This document shows positions 1 to 8,549 of a DNA stretch of 64,000 nucleotides, one piece after another. A model generated the notes under the pieces. That model was not told the origin of the DNA. It did no database searches and was given only the letters and a program-made list of their open reading frames with translations. Location: assembly GCF_900114915.1 (NCBI RefSeq), contig NZ_FOUS01000004.1, forward strand, positions 62,001 to 126,000, read 5' to 3'. This DNA comes from Bradyrhizobium sp. Rc3b (lineage in GTDB: Bacteria; Pseudomonadota; Alphaproteobacteria; Rhizobiales; Xanthobacteraceae). Both the position numbers and the translations under genes were made by a program. Position 1 is the stretch's first letter, and each line of letters begins with the position of its first letter.

Positions 1-95
1 GGGCGATCCAGTATTCCAGAGACGGCTATGGTTGAGCCGAGAGGCTGCGGCGTACTGGGTCGCCCGGTCAAGCCGGGCGATGACGGCGGAGTGTG
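1..95. repeat. dispersed palindromic repeat at left edge
   Basis: Non-coding edge sequence ending in a hairpin, CGCCCGG (61-67) with CCGGGCG (73-79), followed by GATGACGG. It resembles the GTCATG-CCCGGG family found at 4842-4925. I see no gene between 1 and 126. Confidence 0.55.
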
Positions 96-126
96 TGGTG
101 GGCTGCGGGGGCAGCCCGACGGCGCG

Positions 127-564
127 CTACCCCGGCCCCTTCAAGATTTTGAACACGCCATTCGCCATCACGATGCAGCGACCATCCACCGTCACTTCCG
201 TGCTCATGAAGATCAGGCTGCGCGTCGAGCGCACCACGCGCGGGCGGGAGATCAGGATGTCGCCGATCTGGCCGGCCTCGACGAAGTGGGTGTCAAGCTG
301 CACCGTCGCCATAAACTCTTTGCCTGAGATATAGCGGGCGGTCATGCCGCAGGTGCGGTCGGCAAAGGTCATCATCACGCCACCCTGAACCATGCCGCGG
401 CGGTTGTGGTGCTTGTCTTCGGTGGCAAGCGCGAACTCGTAGTGGCCGTCGACCTTGCGCTCCCACAAGGGGCCGATCAGATGCAGGAAGCCCGTGGTCT
501 CCAGGATGCTCCAGCCGTCTGATTTGAGCCTTGCGGCGGCCTTGTTGGTCATGTCGTCGTCCAT
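127..564 (-). CDS. PaaI-type hotdog-fold thioesterase
   Basis: A 145-residue protein of the length and layout of PaaI/YbgC-like acyl-CoA thioesterases, which hydrolyse acyl-CoA to free acid and CoA in the cytoplasm. The segment RRGMVQGGVMMTFADRTCG (about residues 55-73) matches the family core in which a G-x-HGG turn precedes the helix carrying the catalytic Asp. Here the usual His of HGG is Gln (VQGG), while the Asp (FADR) is kept. A beta-rich second half follows (FMATVQLDTHF, FMSTEVTVDG). ATG 564 is used. The gene is divergent from the Nudix gene, with 59 bp between the two starts, so the promoter region is shared. The substrate is unknown. Confidence 0.8.
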   Translation of the reverse strand: MDDDMTNKAAARLKSDGWSILETTGFLHLIGPLWERKVDGHYEFALATEDKHHNRRGMVQGGVMMTFADRTCGMTARYISGKEFMATVQLDTHFVEAGQIGDILISRPRVVRSTRSLIFMSTEVTVDGRCIVMANGVFKILKGPG

Positions 565-623
565 TCAGGTGCGGGCCTTGCGATCTCGTTTCATCGAGGC
601 CTGACGTGGTGTAGTCAAGCATC

Positions 624-1247
624 ATGAGACCGTTCGATGATGCCACACGGCGGAATATCGCGAATGCCTGCGCGGCCTTCATGCGGCTGCCGGCGGGTGA
701 AGTGCCGACGACGCTGAAGCGTGCCGCGGTGTCAGTTGTGCTGACCGCGAGCGAGGGCGATGACACCGCATTCCTGCTCACGCTGCGCGCATCGCATCTG
801 CGCGCCCATCGCGGCCAATGGGCGCTGCCGGGCGGACGCTGCGATGTCGGCGAGACGCCGGTCGAGGCGGCGCTGCGCGAGCTCGACGAGGAGCTCGCGC
901 TAAAACTTTCGGCCGACGCGGTGCTCGGTCTGCTCGACGATTATCCGACCCGTTCCGGGTATCTGATCACGCCGGTGGTGGTGTGGGCGGCCGATAGTGC
1001 CGCGATCAGGCCGAACCCGGACGAGGTGGCTTCGGTCCATCGCATTGCGCTCGACACCATCGAGCGCGACGACGCCTTCGATTTCGTCGCCATCCCCGAA
1101 AGCGCGCGCCGCGTGATCCGTTTCCATCATCAGGAAAGCCTGATCCACGCGCCGACCGCGGCCCTGATCTACCAGTTCCGCGAGGTGCTTGCGGGCCGGC
1201 ACACCCGCGTGGCGGAGCTGGAACAACCGGTGTTCGCCTGGAAGTGA
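624..1247 (+). CDS. Nudix hydrolase, CoA pyrophosphatase-like
   Basis: A 207-residue Nudix protein. The Nudix box lies at about residues 71-93 (GRCDVGETPVEAALRELDEE) and has the metal-binding REL-x-EE core. Just before it, LLTLRASHLRAHRGQWALPG resembles the motif that marks the CoA-diphosphatase (YeaB/NudL) subfamily, which cuts CoA or acyl-CoA into phosphopantetheine and 3',5'-ADP. That specificity is inferred from the motif. ATG 624 follows the 59-bp gap shared with the divergent thioesterase, so both genes may act on the acyl-CoA pool. No odd composition is seen. Confidence 0.85.
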   Translation: MRPFDDATRRNIANACAAFMRLPAGEVPTTLKRAAVSVVLTASEGDDTAFLLTLRASHLRAHRGQWALPGGRCDVGETPVEAALRELDEELALKLSADAVLGLLDDYPTRSGYLITPVVVWAADSAAIRPNPDEVASVHRIALDTIERDDAFDFVAIPESARRVIRFHHQESLIHAPTAALIYQFREVLAGRHTRVAELEQPVFAWK

Positions 1248-1303
1248 CGATGGTAAACGGCGCGTTAACGTGACGGTTACCGGATGCCTGCTAAGAGGGC
1301 AGC

Positions 1304-2533
1304 ATGCATCATTCGATTCGAAACAGCCTCTCTCGAAATTGCCTTGCGCTGGTTCCACTCGCACTCGTCCTGCTCGCGCCCGCCGCGCGTGGCGGCGAGA
1401 TCGACGCGCTGCCGCCTGCCGTCCGCGATGCCAACGCCCAGTTGCTGTCGCAATTCTTCGCGCAAGGCGGCGCGTCCCCGGCGGTGCTCGAATATCGCCG
1501 CAAGCTCGCAGAATATCAGGCGGCGCGCGCGGCCTTCGACGCCGAGGCTGGCGCCTATTGGAGCCAAATCTCCGAGAAGCGGAAAGGCCGCAATGCCAAG
1601 CGGCGCAGCGGGCAGCAGGTGACGCTCGACGACTACGTGCTGGAGCATCCGCCACTCTATAACGGGCCGAAGAAGCCGGTGAATCCGGAGCCGGAGGAAA
1701 CGCCGGACCGCCCCCCCAGAAAACCGATTCCCGTGGTTGCCGATTTCCTGCGCGCGGCGCAGGAGCTCTACCAGTTCACACCGCAGCGCCCGGCGAGCGA
1801 GATCGAATTCAAGCGCGCCTATGCGCGCTATGCGCTCGCCTCCGGGCTGACGCGCGAGCAGGCCGTGCGGGTCTATTCGTTCGAGACCGGCGGTACCGGC
1901 AGCCACGACGTGCAGGCGGGAATCGAGCATGGCGGCAAGCGCGCGATCTCGACCGCGATGGGCTACAACCAGCTCCTGACCACCAACAGCGTCGAGCTGC
2001 TGGCCGAGCAGGGCCACGAACTCATTCGCGCGCTCTCCGAGAAGGTGGCGCGCACGTCGGGACCGGCGCGCCAGTCGCTCGAGCACAAGCTCGTCGTGCT
2101 GAAGAAAATGGTGGCGCATGCGAAGTCGGTGCCCGATACCTGGTCGGAGCACGAGAAGATCGGCAACACCGCGCAGGGCTGGGCCATGCACGCGATGGTG
2201 CTCGACATCGACGTCGGTCCGATGCTGCAGACCCACAAGCTGCTGACCTCGGTGCTGTTCGCCCGCGCCAAGGGCTACACCCGTCCGCTGACGGCGGCCG
2301 AGCTCGAGATGATGAACCTCACCGGAGACGGCACCGGGCTCGACATGGTGACGATGCCGCAGGCGATGCGCGAGCAGGTGCCGACCTCGAACTTCTTCCA
2401 GCGCGGCGGCTACGAGCGCAACCCGGTCGCGATCCGCCACAACACGGTGGCCAAGCTGCTGGCGGTGACGGACGATCGGATGGATTCGAACAGCAGCAAA
2501 CCCGGCGCAAGGGAATTGGCGGGGGCGTTTTAG
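1304..2533 (+). CDS. secreted protein with lysozyme-like motif, uncharacterised
   Basis: A 409-residue protein with a likely Sec signal peptide (residues 1-30, basic N-end, ALVPLALVLLAPAARG core). A proline- and charge-rich linker lies around residues 120-145. The C-terminal half contains YSFETGGTG (Glu194) and, about 25 residues later, STAMGYNQLLTTN. This recalls the Glu and GAMGLMQ elements of soluble lytic transglycosylase folds, so a peptidoglycan-acting role is possible but unproven. ATG 1304 is preceded by AAGAGGG at good spacing. The gene stands alone and is followed by a repeat. I do not recognise a named family. Confidence 0.8.
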   Translation: MHHSIRNSLSRNCLALVPLALVLLAPAARGGEIDALPPAVRDANAQLLSQFFAQGGASPAVLEYRRKLAEYQAARAAFDAEAGAYWSQISEKRKGRNAKRRSGQQVTLDDYVLEHPPLYNGPKKPVNPEPEETPDRPPRKPIPVVADFLRAAQELYQFTPQRPASEIEFKRAYARYALASGLTREQAVRVYSFETGGTGSHDVQAGIEHGGKRAISTAMGYNQLLTTNSVELLAEQGHELIRALSEKVARTSGPARQSLEHKLVVLKKMVAHAKSVPDTWSEHEKIGNTAQGWAMHAMVLDIDVGPMLQTHKLLTSVLFARAKGYTRPLTAAELEMMNLTGDGTGLDMVTMPQAMREQVPTSNFFQRGGYERNPVAIRHNTVAKLLAVTDDRMDSNSSKPGARELAGAF

Positions 2534-2550
2534 GGAGCTGGCGAGCTGCC

Positions 2551-2674
2551 GCAGGGTGGGCAAAGCGACCTGTCCGCCATAGCTCGAAGAGCGGCGGCGG
2601 AAGCGTTGCCACGCACCTTTTGCGATAGGGAGAGATGGTGGGCACGGCGCTACGCGCCTTTGCCCACCCTACGG
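2551..2674. repeat. dispersed inverted repeat, GGGTGGGCAAAG family
   Basis: The left arm GCAGGGTGGGCAAAGCG (2551-2567) pairs with CGCCTTTGCCCACCCTAC ending near 2672. A second copy of the same family lies at 20782-20872. It sits between a plus-strand gene end and a minus-strand gene end, where a bidirectional transcription stop would be expected. Confidence 0.75.
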
Positions 2675-2704
2675 CAGCTTCGTTCGTGGCGAGAGCCGCC
2701 GCTC

Positions 2705-3025
2705 CTACTGATCCGGGCCGAACTTGAACTTGCCGTCGCCTTCCAGATAGGGGCCGCTGCGCATGTAGAGCTGGCCGTTGTGGCCGATGAAGAACAGCGT
2801 GCCCTTCGGGACTTTCTTGGCGCCCTTCAAGAGCTCGCCGGCGTTGCTGGTGCCCATCTTGTAGGAAAAGGTCTTGCCTTCCCTGTCATAGGCGTAGCCG
2901 GTGTCGGGCTTGAGCTCCCACGGCGTCGCCGGGGTTTGTGCGCATGCGGGCGCGGCGAATGCGCCGAGCACCGTTACGAGTGCAGCCGAAACAAGTGCAA
3001 ATGTCTTGGTTGAAAATGCCATCAT
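2705..3025 (-). CDS. small secreted protein, uncharacterised
   Basis: About 106 residues if translation starts at the MMAF methionine pair (3025/3022). An upstream in-frame start would add 14 residues with no signal-like character. Residues 1-30 form a Sec signal peptide ending in APACAQ. The mature part is about 75 residues (DTGYAYDREGKTFSYKMG, TLFFIGHNGQLYMRSGPYLEGDG) and looks like a small beta-strand protein without cysteines. The gene is divergent from the next plus-strand secreted-protein gene. No family is recognised. Confidence 0.75.
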   Translation of the reverse strand: MMAFSTKTFALVSAALVTVLGAFAAPACAQTPATPWELKPDTGYAYDREGKTFSYKMGTSNAGELLKGAKKVPKGTLFFIGHNGQLYMRSGPYLEGDGKFKFGPDQ

Positions 3026-3216
3026 CCATCCTCCCCGTCGCTGGGGTACCCGGCTTGAACAAATCACGAACGGCGTATCCGGGTCAATTTGCGAAAGCGC
3101 CGCAGCGCATCACGTCTTGCCCAGCAGTTTGTGATTTTCCCTTCGTCCCCTCGCGACTATGTTCCGCTTTCCGTCTAGAACGCAACTCGACAAAATTATT
3201 GGTGGGGATGATTCGG

Positions 3217-3696
3217 ATGCGCCATGTGATTAAACTTTGCTGGGCTGCTGTATTGTCGTTGACGGCGTTGGCGCCGGCAGCCCGGGCCGATGATTACCAG
3301 CTCAGCCACAACCAGCGCATTTCGTGCAGCCGCGGCCTTGCCCCGGGCAAGCTGAACACGGCGACCTGCAAGTCCTACACCTATCTGTTCAACACCAAGA
3401 CCTCGGAATATTTCCGCTGCCAGGTCTCGCTGGCGCTGACCCGCGACAACAAGGAGGTCATCAACGTCCAGACCGACGGCGGCTGCATCAAGAAGCCGCG
3501 CATCTTCGAGACCGATGGGAAGTATGATTTCGACGCGACCGAGACCGAGCCGCCGAACACCAACTCGTTCTTCGGCCCCGGCGGCTATTCGGTGTGGGCG
3601 GCCGATGTCAGCGCGCAGAAGGTGCGCGGCTGCATCATCATCTCCTCCGGCCTCGGTTCCGACATCTCCAAGTGCCTGGACATGACGTTCCAGTGA
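3217..3696 (+). CDS. secreted cysteine-rich small protein, uncharacterised
   Basis: About 159 residues from ATG 3217, which has GGTGGGG 10 bases upstream. ATG 3208 in the same frame is the alternative, but it lies directly on that G-run. A signal peptide (residues 1-24, ending in AARA) precedes a mature domain with six cysteines (ISCSRG, ATCKSY, YFRCQV, GGCIKK, RGCIII, SKCLDM), enough for three disulphides and consistent with periplasmic localisation. The open frame extends far upstream but that part is not protein-like. Family and function are unknown. Confidence 0.75.
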   Translation: MRHVIKLCWAAVLSLTALAPAARADDYQLSHNQRISCSRGLAPGKLNTATCKSYTYLFNTKTSEYFRCQVSLALTRDNKEVINVQTDGGCIKKPRIFETDGKYDFDATETEPPNTNSFFGPGGYSVWAADVSAQKVRGCIIISSGLGSDISKCLDMTFQ

Positions 3697-3874
3697 AACG
3701 TCGATGGCGATGGCGCCGCTCCGGACTACGGCTGCGCCACCTCGCCGCACCCACAGGTTCCCAAAAACCCAGCCGGATCGGCCGTTTACCGCAGTCCTGT
3801 TTTGTCTTTTGGATGGGTTGACCCGCATCCCTCATCCGGCCAATTTCGCCGCCGGTTTGGGGAGAACAACAACC

Positions 3875-4822
3875 ATGAAACGGACCATTTTCGGCGCGGC
3901 CGCGGCTCTTGCTCTGGCGGCGTCGGCACCTTGCGCGCAGGCGCAATCCTTCATCAACGTGCTGACCGGCGGCACCTCCGGCGTCTATTATCCGCTCGGG
4001 GTCGCGATCGGGAAGATCTACGGCGACAAGATTCCGAACGTGAAGACGCAGGTGCAGGCCACCAAGGCGTCGGTCGAGAATTTGATCCTGCTGCAGCAGG
4101 GCCGCGGCGAGCTGGCGTTCACGCTCGGCGATTCGCTCAAGGCCGCCTGGGACGGCGAGGAAGAGGCGGGCTTCAAGACCAAGCTCGACAAGCTCAGGAC
4201 CATCGGCGCGATCTATCCGAACTACATCCAGATCGTCGCGACCACCGAGTCCGGCATCAAGACGCTGGCCGACCTCAAGGGCAAGAGCCTCTCTGTCGGT
4301 GCGCCTAAGTCGGGCACCGAGCTGAATTCGCGTGCGATCCTGGCCGCCGCCGGCATGAGCTACAAGGATCTCGGCAAGGTCGAATATCTGCCGTTCGCCG
4401 AATCCGTCGACCTCATGAAGAACCGCCAGCTCAACGCCACGCTGCAATCGGCCGGCCTCGGCGTCGCCTCGCTGAAGGATCTGTCGACCTCGAGCCCGAT
4501 CACGGTGGTTTCGGTGCCGAAGGAGACCGTCGACAAGATCGGCCCGCCCTTCGTCTCCGCGATCATTCCGGCCAACACTTATACCGGCCAGGACAAGGAC
4601 GTGCCGACGGCGGCCGTGATCAACTATCTCGTCACGAGCTCCGCCGTATCGGACGATCTCGCCTATCAGATGACCAAGCTGGTCTTCGAATCGCTGCCGG
4701 AACTGCAGAATGCGCACGCGGCCGGCAAGGAGATCAAGCTCGAGACCGCGGCCAGCGGCAGCCCGGTTCCGCTGCACCCCGGCGCGATCCGCTATTACAA
4801 GGAAAAAGGGCTGATCAAGTAA
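3875..4822 (+). CDS. TAXI-family TRAP transporter solute-binding protein
   Basis: A 315-residue periplasmic binding protein. ATG 3875 follows GGGGAGAAC and opens a clear signal peptide (FGAAAALALAASAPCAQAQ). The mature N-terminus FINVLTGGTSGVYYPLGVAI is the TAXI (TRAP-associated extracytoplasmic immunogenic) signature. The protein delivers a small carboxylate-type solute to a fused TRAP permease, and the matching permease gene starts 156 bp downstream beyond a hairpin repeat. The substrate cannot be read from sequence; other TAXI systems have been linked to C4/C5 dicarboxylates or amino acids. The length is typical. Confidence 0.93.
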   Translation: MKRTIFGAAAALALAASAPCAQAQSFINVLTGGTSGVYYPLGVAIGKIYGDKIPNVKTQVQATKASVENLILLQQGRGELAFTLGDSLKAAWDGEEEAGFKTKLDKLRTIGAIYPNYIQIVATTESGIKTLADLKGKSLSVGAPKSGTELNSRAILAAAGMSYKDLGKVEYLPFAESVDLMKNRQLNATLQSAGLGVASLKDLSTSSPITVVSVPKETVDKIGPPFVSAIIPANTYTGQDKDVPTAAVINYLVTSSAVSDDLAYQMTKLVFESLPELQNAHAAGKEIKLETAASGSPVPLHPGAIRYYKEKGLIK

Positions 4823-4841
4823 GACGCGCTCTATCCGCGAA

Positions 4842-4925
4842 CGTCATGCCCGGGCTTGTCCCGGGCATCCACGTTCTTGGAGACACCGTAAGACGTGGAT
4901 GGCCGGGACAAGCCCGGCCATGACG
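4842..4925. repeat. dispersed inverted repeat, GTCATGCCCGGG family
   Basis: CGTCATGCCCGGGCTTGTCC at the left pairs with GGACAAGCCCGGCCATGACG at the right, and an inner CCACGTTCTT / AGACGTGG pair tightens the hairpin. It lies inside the TAXI-TRAP operon between binding protein and permease, where an mRNA hairpin could stabilise the upstream transcript and bias expression towards the binding protein. Confidence 0.75.
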
Positions 4926-4978
4926 GTGTGGTGAGCAATGCCTCGATGTTATAAGCCACAGGGCTGAGGACGAATAAG

Positions 4979-7099
4979 ATGCTGGAAAAGGCAGAGGGCA
5001 CGGCGCCGGAGCCCGACAAGGTCAAGGTTGAGTTCGACAATTTCGAGCACGGTTTCCCGGAAGGTTTCGGCCCTCGCTGGTGGGGACAACTCGCCTACTG
5101 GATCGGCATCGCTTTCGCCACCTTCCAGCTCTATGTCGCCGCCTTCAACTATCTGCCGAGCCAGGTGGTGCGCGGCGTCCATGTCGGCTTCCTCGTCCTG
5201 CTCACCTTCGGCCTGATCGCCAATTTCACCGCGAAGAGCAACGCCGGCCGCGCGCTCGGCTGGGTGATCGGCGGCGCCGGCTTCCTGTGCGGGCTCTACC
5301 AGTGGATCTTCTACGCCGATTTGATCGCGCGCGACGGCGACCCGACGCGGCTTGATCTCGTGGTCGGCACGGTGCTGGCGGTGCTGATCTTCGAGGGCAC
5401 GCGGCGCCTGATGGGCGCGGCGCTGCCGTTGATGTGCGGCGCGTGCCTCGTCTACTGGTTCTTCGGCCAGTACCTGCCGTCGCCGCTCAATCATCGCGGC
5501 TACGACTTCGACCAGATCATCACGCATCTGTCGTTCGGCACCGAAGGCTTCTACGGCGTGCCGATCTACGTGTCGGCGACCTACATCTTCCTGTTCATAT
5601 TGTTCGGTTCGTTCCTGGAGCGCGCCGGCATGATCCAGCTGTTCACCGACGTCTCGCTCGGCCTGTTCGGCCGCACCCGCGGGGGACCTGCGAAAGTCGC
5701 GGTGTTCGCCTCGGGCATGATGGGTACGATCTCCGGCTCGGGCGTCGCCAATGTCGTGACCGTCGGCCAGTTCACGATTCCCTTGATGATCCGGTTCGGC
5801 TATCGCCGCGCCTTCGCCGCCGGCGTCGAGGCCACGGCCTCGATGGGCGGGCAGATCATGCCGCCGGTGATGGGCGCGGTCGCCTTCATCATGGCCGAGA
5901 CGCTCGGCGTGCAATACTCCGAGATCGTCAAGGCGGCCGCGATTCCCGCGATCCTCTATTTCGCTTCCGCGTTCTGGATGGTGCATCTGGAGGCCGGCAA
6001 GCACGGCCTCGTCGGCATGAAGCGCTCGGAGATCCCGAGCGCCTGGAGGGCGCTGGTGACGCGCTGGTACCTCGTGCTGCCGCTCGCCGCGCTCGTCTAC
6101 ATGCTGTTCGAGGGTTTTACGCCGCTCTATGCCGGCAGCATGGGCCTCGCGCTGACGGTGGCGTTGATCCTCGGCACCGCCATCACCACCGGCGCCTCCT
6201 CGAATGTGATCCGCACCATCTTCTGGATCGGCCTTGCGCTCGTCGTCGCCGCGCTCTCGCGTGACGGCCTCAAGATCGTGCCGGTCGCCAGCGTCGTGGT
6301 CGGATTGATCGTGATCACCGCCTTCGTGCGCGGCGGCTTTGCGGCGTTGCGCGCCTGCCGCGATGCGCTGGCCGAGAGCGCCAAATCCGCGATCACCGTC
6401 GGCATGGCCTGCGCCATCGTCGGCGTCATCATCGGCATGATGTCGCAGACCGGCGTCGGCACCATCTTCGGCGGCTGGGTGATCGGTCTCGGCGAGAAGA
6501 GCCTGTTCCTGGCGCTGATCATGACCATGCTGCTGTCGATCCTGCTCGGCACCGGCATCCCGACCATCCCGACCTACATCATCACCGCCGCGCTCGCCGC
6601 GCCGGCGCTGGCCAAGCTGGGGGTGCCCTTGATCGCGAGCCACATGTTCGCGTTCTATTACGGCATCATGGCCGACCTCTCGCCGCCGGTGGCGCTCGCC
6701 GCGCTCGCGGCGGCGCCGATCGCCAAGGAGAACCCGGACAAGATCGGCTGGGAGGCGATGCGCATCGCGCTCGCCGGCTATGTCATTCCGTTCATCTTCG
6801 TCTACTCGCCAGCCCTGATGCTCCAGGCCGGCGACCCCATGGCGGCGAAGCTCGGCTTCTACGGCGCGGTGGCGCTAGCGAGCCTGAAGGCATTGGTGGC
6901 GATCGGCCTGTTCGGCATGGTGGCGATCGGCTTCCTGTTCACGCGGCTGACGTTGATCGAGCGCCTGGTCGCACTCGGCGCTGCATTCTGCCTGCTCGGC
7001 GAATTCGCGTTCAGCGACACCGCCGGCTTCGTGCTCGCCGCGGGGGTCGTGCTGTGGCAATGGCGGCAGCGCCCGCCTGTGACGGTCGAGGCGGCGTGA
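4979..7099 (+). CDS. TRAP transporter permease, fused small and large subunits
   Basis: A 706-residue integral membrane protein of the 4TM/12TM fused TRAP class that partners TAXI binding proteins. It has an N-terminal cytoplasmic stretch of about 40 residues, then many hydrophobic helices. The DctM-like core carries GTISGSGVANVVTVGQFTIP (about residues 250-270) and GGQIMPPVMGAVAFIMAETL (about residues 290-310), which are hallmark loops, and a late repeat LLGTGIPTIPTYIITAALAAP. It imports the solute using a Na+ gradient. Its stop overlaps the GTG start of the DUF1850 gene (GTGA), which implies translational coupling. Confidence 0.93.
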   Translation: MLEKAEGTAPEPDKVKVEFDNFEHGFPEGFGPRWWGQLAYWIGIAFATFQLYVAAFNYLPSQVVRGVHVGFLVLLTFGLIANFTAKSNAGRALGWVIGGAGFLCGLYQWIFYADLIARDGDPTRLDLVVGTVLAVLIFEGTRRLMGAALPLMCGACLVYWFFGQYLPSPLNHRGYDFDQIITHLSFGTEGFYGVPIYVSATYIFLFILFGSFLERAGMIQLFTDVSLGLFGRTRGGPAKVAVFASGMMGTISGSGVANVVTVGQFTIPLMIRFGYRRAFAAGVEATASMGGQIMPPVMGAVAFIMAETLGVQYSEIVKAAAIPAILYFASAFWMVHLEAGKHGLVGMKRSEIPSAWRALVTRWYLVLPLAALVYMLFEGFTPLYAGSMGLALTVALILGTAITTGASSNVIRTIFWIGLALVVAALSRDGLKIVPVASVVVGLIVITAFVRGGFAALRACRDALAESAKSAITVGMACAIVGVIIGMMSQTGVGTIFGGWVIGLGEKSLFLALIMTMLLSILLGTGIPTIPTYIITAALAAPALAKLGVPLIASHMFAFYYGIMADLSPPVALAALAAAPIAKENPDKIGWEAMRIALAGYVIPFIFVYSPALMLQAGDPMAAKLGFYGAVALASLKALVAIGLFGMVAIGFLFTRLTLIERLVALGAAFCLLGEFAFSDTAGFVLAAGVVLWQWRQRPPVTVEAA

Positions 7100-7473
7100 G
7101 CCTCTGCTTCGCAACGGCTTTCGGCGTGAAGGCGCTGGCGCTGTCCGCCTTCACGCTTGCATGGACGCATTCGATCGCGAAAGTCGACTGGCAGGAGGAT
7201 TGGCGCGTCACCCCCGCCGGTCTCGAACTGGTGCAGGCCCGCGTCAAGGGCACCGGCCCCGGCATGGAGCCACCGCCCGAGGCGCGGCTGGTCGACGGCT
7301 GGTTTCAGTGGCAGCCCGCGCAGGCACCGATGCAGGAAGTCGTGCTCGGCAATTCGGGCGCGGCCGGCGAATGGCGGCTGTGCCATGATGGGCAATGCCA
7401 GACGCTGTCGGAGATTGTCGGGCATCCCATTGGTGCTAACGTCACCACGATGAAGATTTGCAACGATCCGTAG
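7096..7473 (+). CDS. DUF1850 protein of the TAXI-TRAP operon
   Basis: A 125-residue protein starting at GTG 7096, overlapping the permease stop by four bases. DUF1850 proteins recur beside TAXI-TRAP genes, and the visible pattern fits: an N-terminal hydrophobic segment (FGVKALALSAFTLAW), then HSIAKVDWQEDWRV and the RVKGTGPGMEPPPEA region, and a final WRLC-x6-C pair. The N-terminus may be a signal peptide or membrane anchor, so an accessory role near the transporter in the periplasm is inferred. Its TAG stop (7471-7473) is the first part of a dispersed palindrome. Confidence 0.85.
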   Translation: MSLCFATAFGVKALALSAFTLAWTHSIAKVDWQEDWRVTPAGLELVQARVKGTGPGMEPPPEARLVDGWFQWQPAQAPMQEVVLGNSGAAGEWRLCHDGQCQTLSEIVGHPIGANVTTMKICNDP

Positions 7474-7541
7474 CCCGGATGGAGCGCAGCGCAATCCGGG
7501 ACAGTGGCCCCGGATTTCGCTTACGCTCCATCCGGGCTACA
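7470..7541. repeat. dispersed inverted repeat, TAGCCCGGATGGAG family
   Basis: GTAGCCCGGATGGAGCG pairs with CGCTCCATCCGGGCTAC, with an inner pair CAATCCGGG / CCCCGGATT. A related copy is at 60286-60367. The TAG at 7471 is the stop codon of the preceding DUF1850 gene. The element ends 25 bp before the SDR start and leaves room for that gene's AAGGAG site. Confidence 0.8.
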
Positions 7542-7565
7542 ACAAGAACAACAAGGAGACACACG

Positions 7566-8372
7566 ATGGATCGGCTCAAGGGCAAGGTTGCGATGGTGGT
7601 GGGCGCCGGCTCGATCGGACCCGGCTGGGGCAACGGCAAGGCGACCGCCGTGACCTTTGCGCGCGAGGGCGCGCAGGTGTTCTGCGTCGACCGCAACGGT
7701 GCTGCCGCGGAGGAGACCGCGAAGATCATCACCGGCGAAGGCGGCAAGGCGACGGCGTTCACGGCCGACGTGTCCCGGTCTGCCGAGATCGAGGCGATGG
7801 TGGCGGCGTGCCTGAAGGCCTATAGCCGCATCGACGTGCTCGACAACAATGTCGGCATCGCCGAGATGGGCAGCGTGGTCGAGGTGACCGAGGAGAGCTG
7901 GGACCGCGTCTTCAGCGTCAACCTCAAGAGCGCCTATTTCGCCATGAAGCATGTCATCCCTGTCATGGTGAAGCAGGGCGGCGGCTCCATCATCAACATC
8001 TCCTCGATCGCCTCGATCCGCCACATGGGCATCTCCTACGTCACCTACGGCACCTCGAAGGCGGCGATGAACCAGATGACGCGCACCACCGCGATCGAGT
8101 TCGCGCGCCAGCATGTCCGCGTCAACGCGATCCTGCCCGGCCTGATGAAGACGCCGATGGTCGAACACTCTGCCGGCCTTGCCGCCAGCTACGCCAAGGG
8201 CGATGTCGAGGCGATGTGGCGCGCGCGCGATGCGCAGGTGCCGATGGGTCACATGGGCGATGCCTTCGACGTCGCCAACGCCGCGCTGTTCCTGGCGTCC
8301 GACGAGTCGAAATATGTGACGGGGATCGAGCTCGTGGTCGATGGCGGGATCACGTGCAAGGCGGGGGCGTGA
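7566..8372 (+). CDS. SDR-family NAD(P)-dependent oxidoreductase
   Basis: A 268-residue classical short-chain dehydrogenase/reductase. ATG 7566 has AAGGAGAC upstream. The glycine-rich nucleotide loop is unusual (VVGAGSIGPGWGNGKA in place of TGxxxGIG). The structural DNNVG motif, the active Ser (NISSIAS), and Y-G-T-S-K are all present, as is a C-terminal GIELVVDGGITCKAG end typical of the family. It would interconvert an alcohol and a ketone using NAD(P). It lies directly after the TAXI-TRAP operon, so it may act on the imported compound; that link is inferred from position only. Confidence 0.9.
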   Translation: MDRLKGKVAMVVGAGSIGPGWGNGKATAVTFAREGAQVFCVDRNGAAAEETAKIITGEGGKATAFTADVSRSAEIEAMVAACLKAYSRIDVLDNNVGIAEMGSVVEVTEESWDRVFSVNLKSAYFAMKHVIPVMVKQGGGSIINISSIASIRHMGISYVTYGTSKAAMNQMTRTTAIEFARQHVRVNAILPGLMKTPMVEHSAGLAASYAKGDVEAMWRARDAQVPMGHMGDAFDVANAALFLASDESKYVTGIELVVDGGITCKAGA

Positions 8373-8390
8373 TTTTATTCCGGCTAGCCC

Positions 8391-8522
8391 CGTCATCCTG
8401 AGGTGCGAGTGGCGCGATGCAAAAGCATCGCGCCGGGAGCCTCGAAGGATGAGCGGCCCCGCTGCAGCCGGGCCGTCGCCCTTCGAGGGCCGCTGAAGAA
8501 GCGGCCACCTCAGGGTGACGGG
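8391..8522. repeat. dispersed repeat, GTCATCCTGAGG family
   Basis: CGTCATCCTGAGGTGCGAG at the left and CCACCTCAGGGTGACGG at the right form the outer arms. The interior holds GCGATGCAAAAGCATCGC and CCTCGAAGGATGAG / CCCTTCGAGG pairs. Related sequence recurs at 44462-44606 and, in part, at 41541-41586. It separates two convergent genes. Confidence 0.7.
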
Positions 8523-8549
8523 GTTACATGGATGTTGCGGCTAAAGCGC

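Noticed and set aside
4949..6643. A 564-codon minus frame over the TRAP permease gene
   Set aside because: Its product is Asp/Arg/His-rich without domain features, while the plus frame is a clear TRAP permease.
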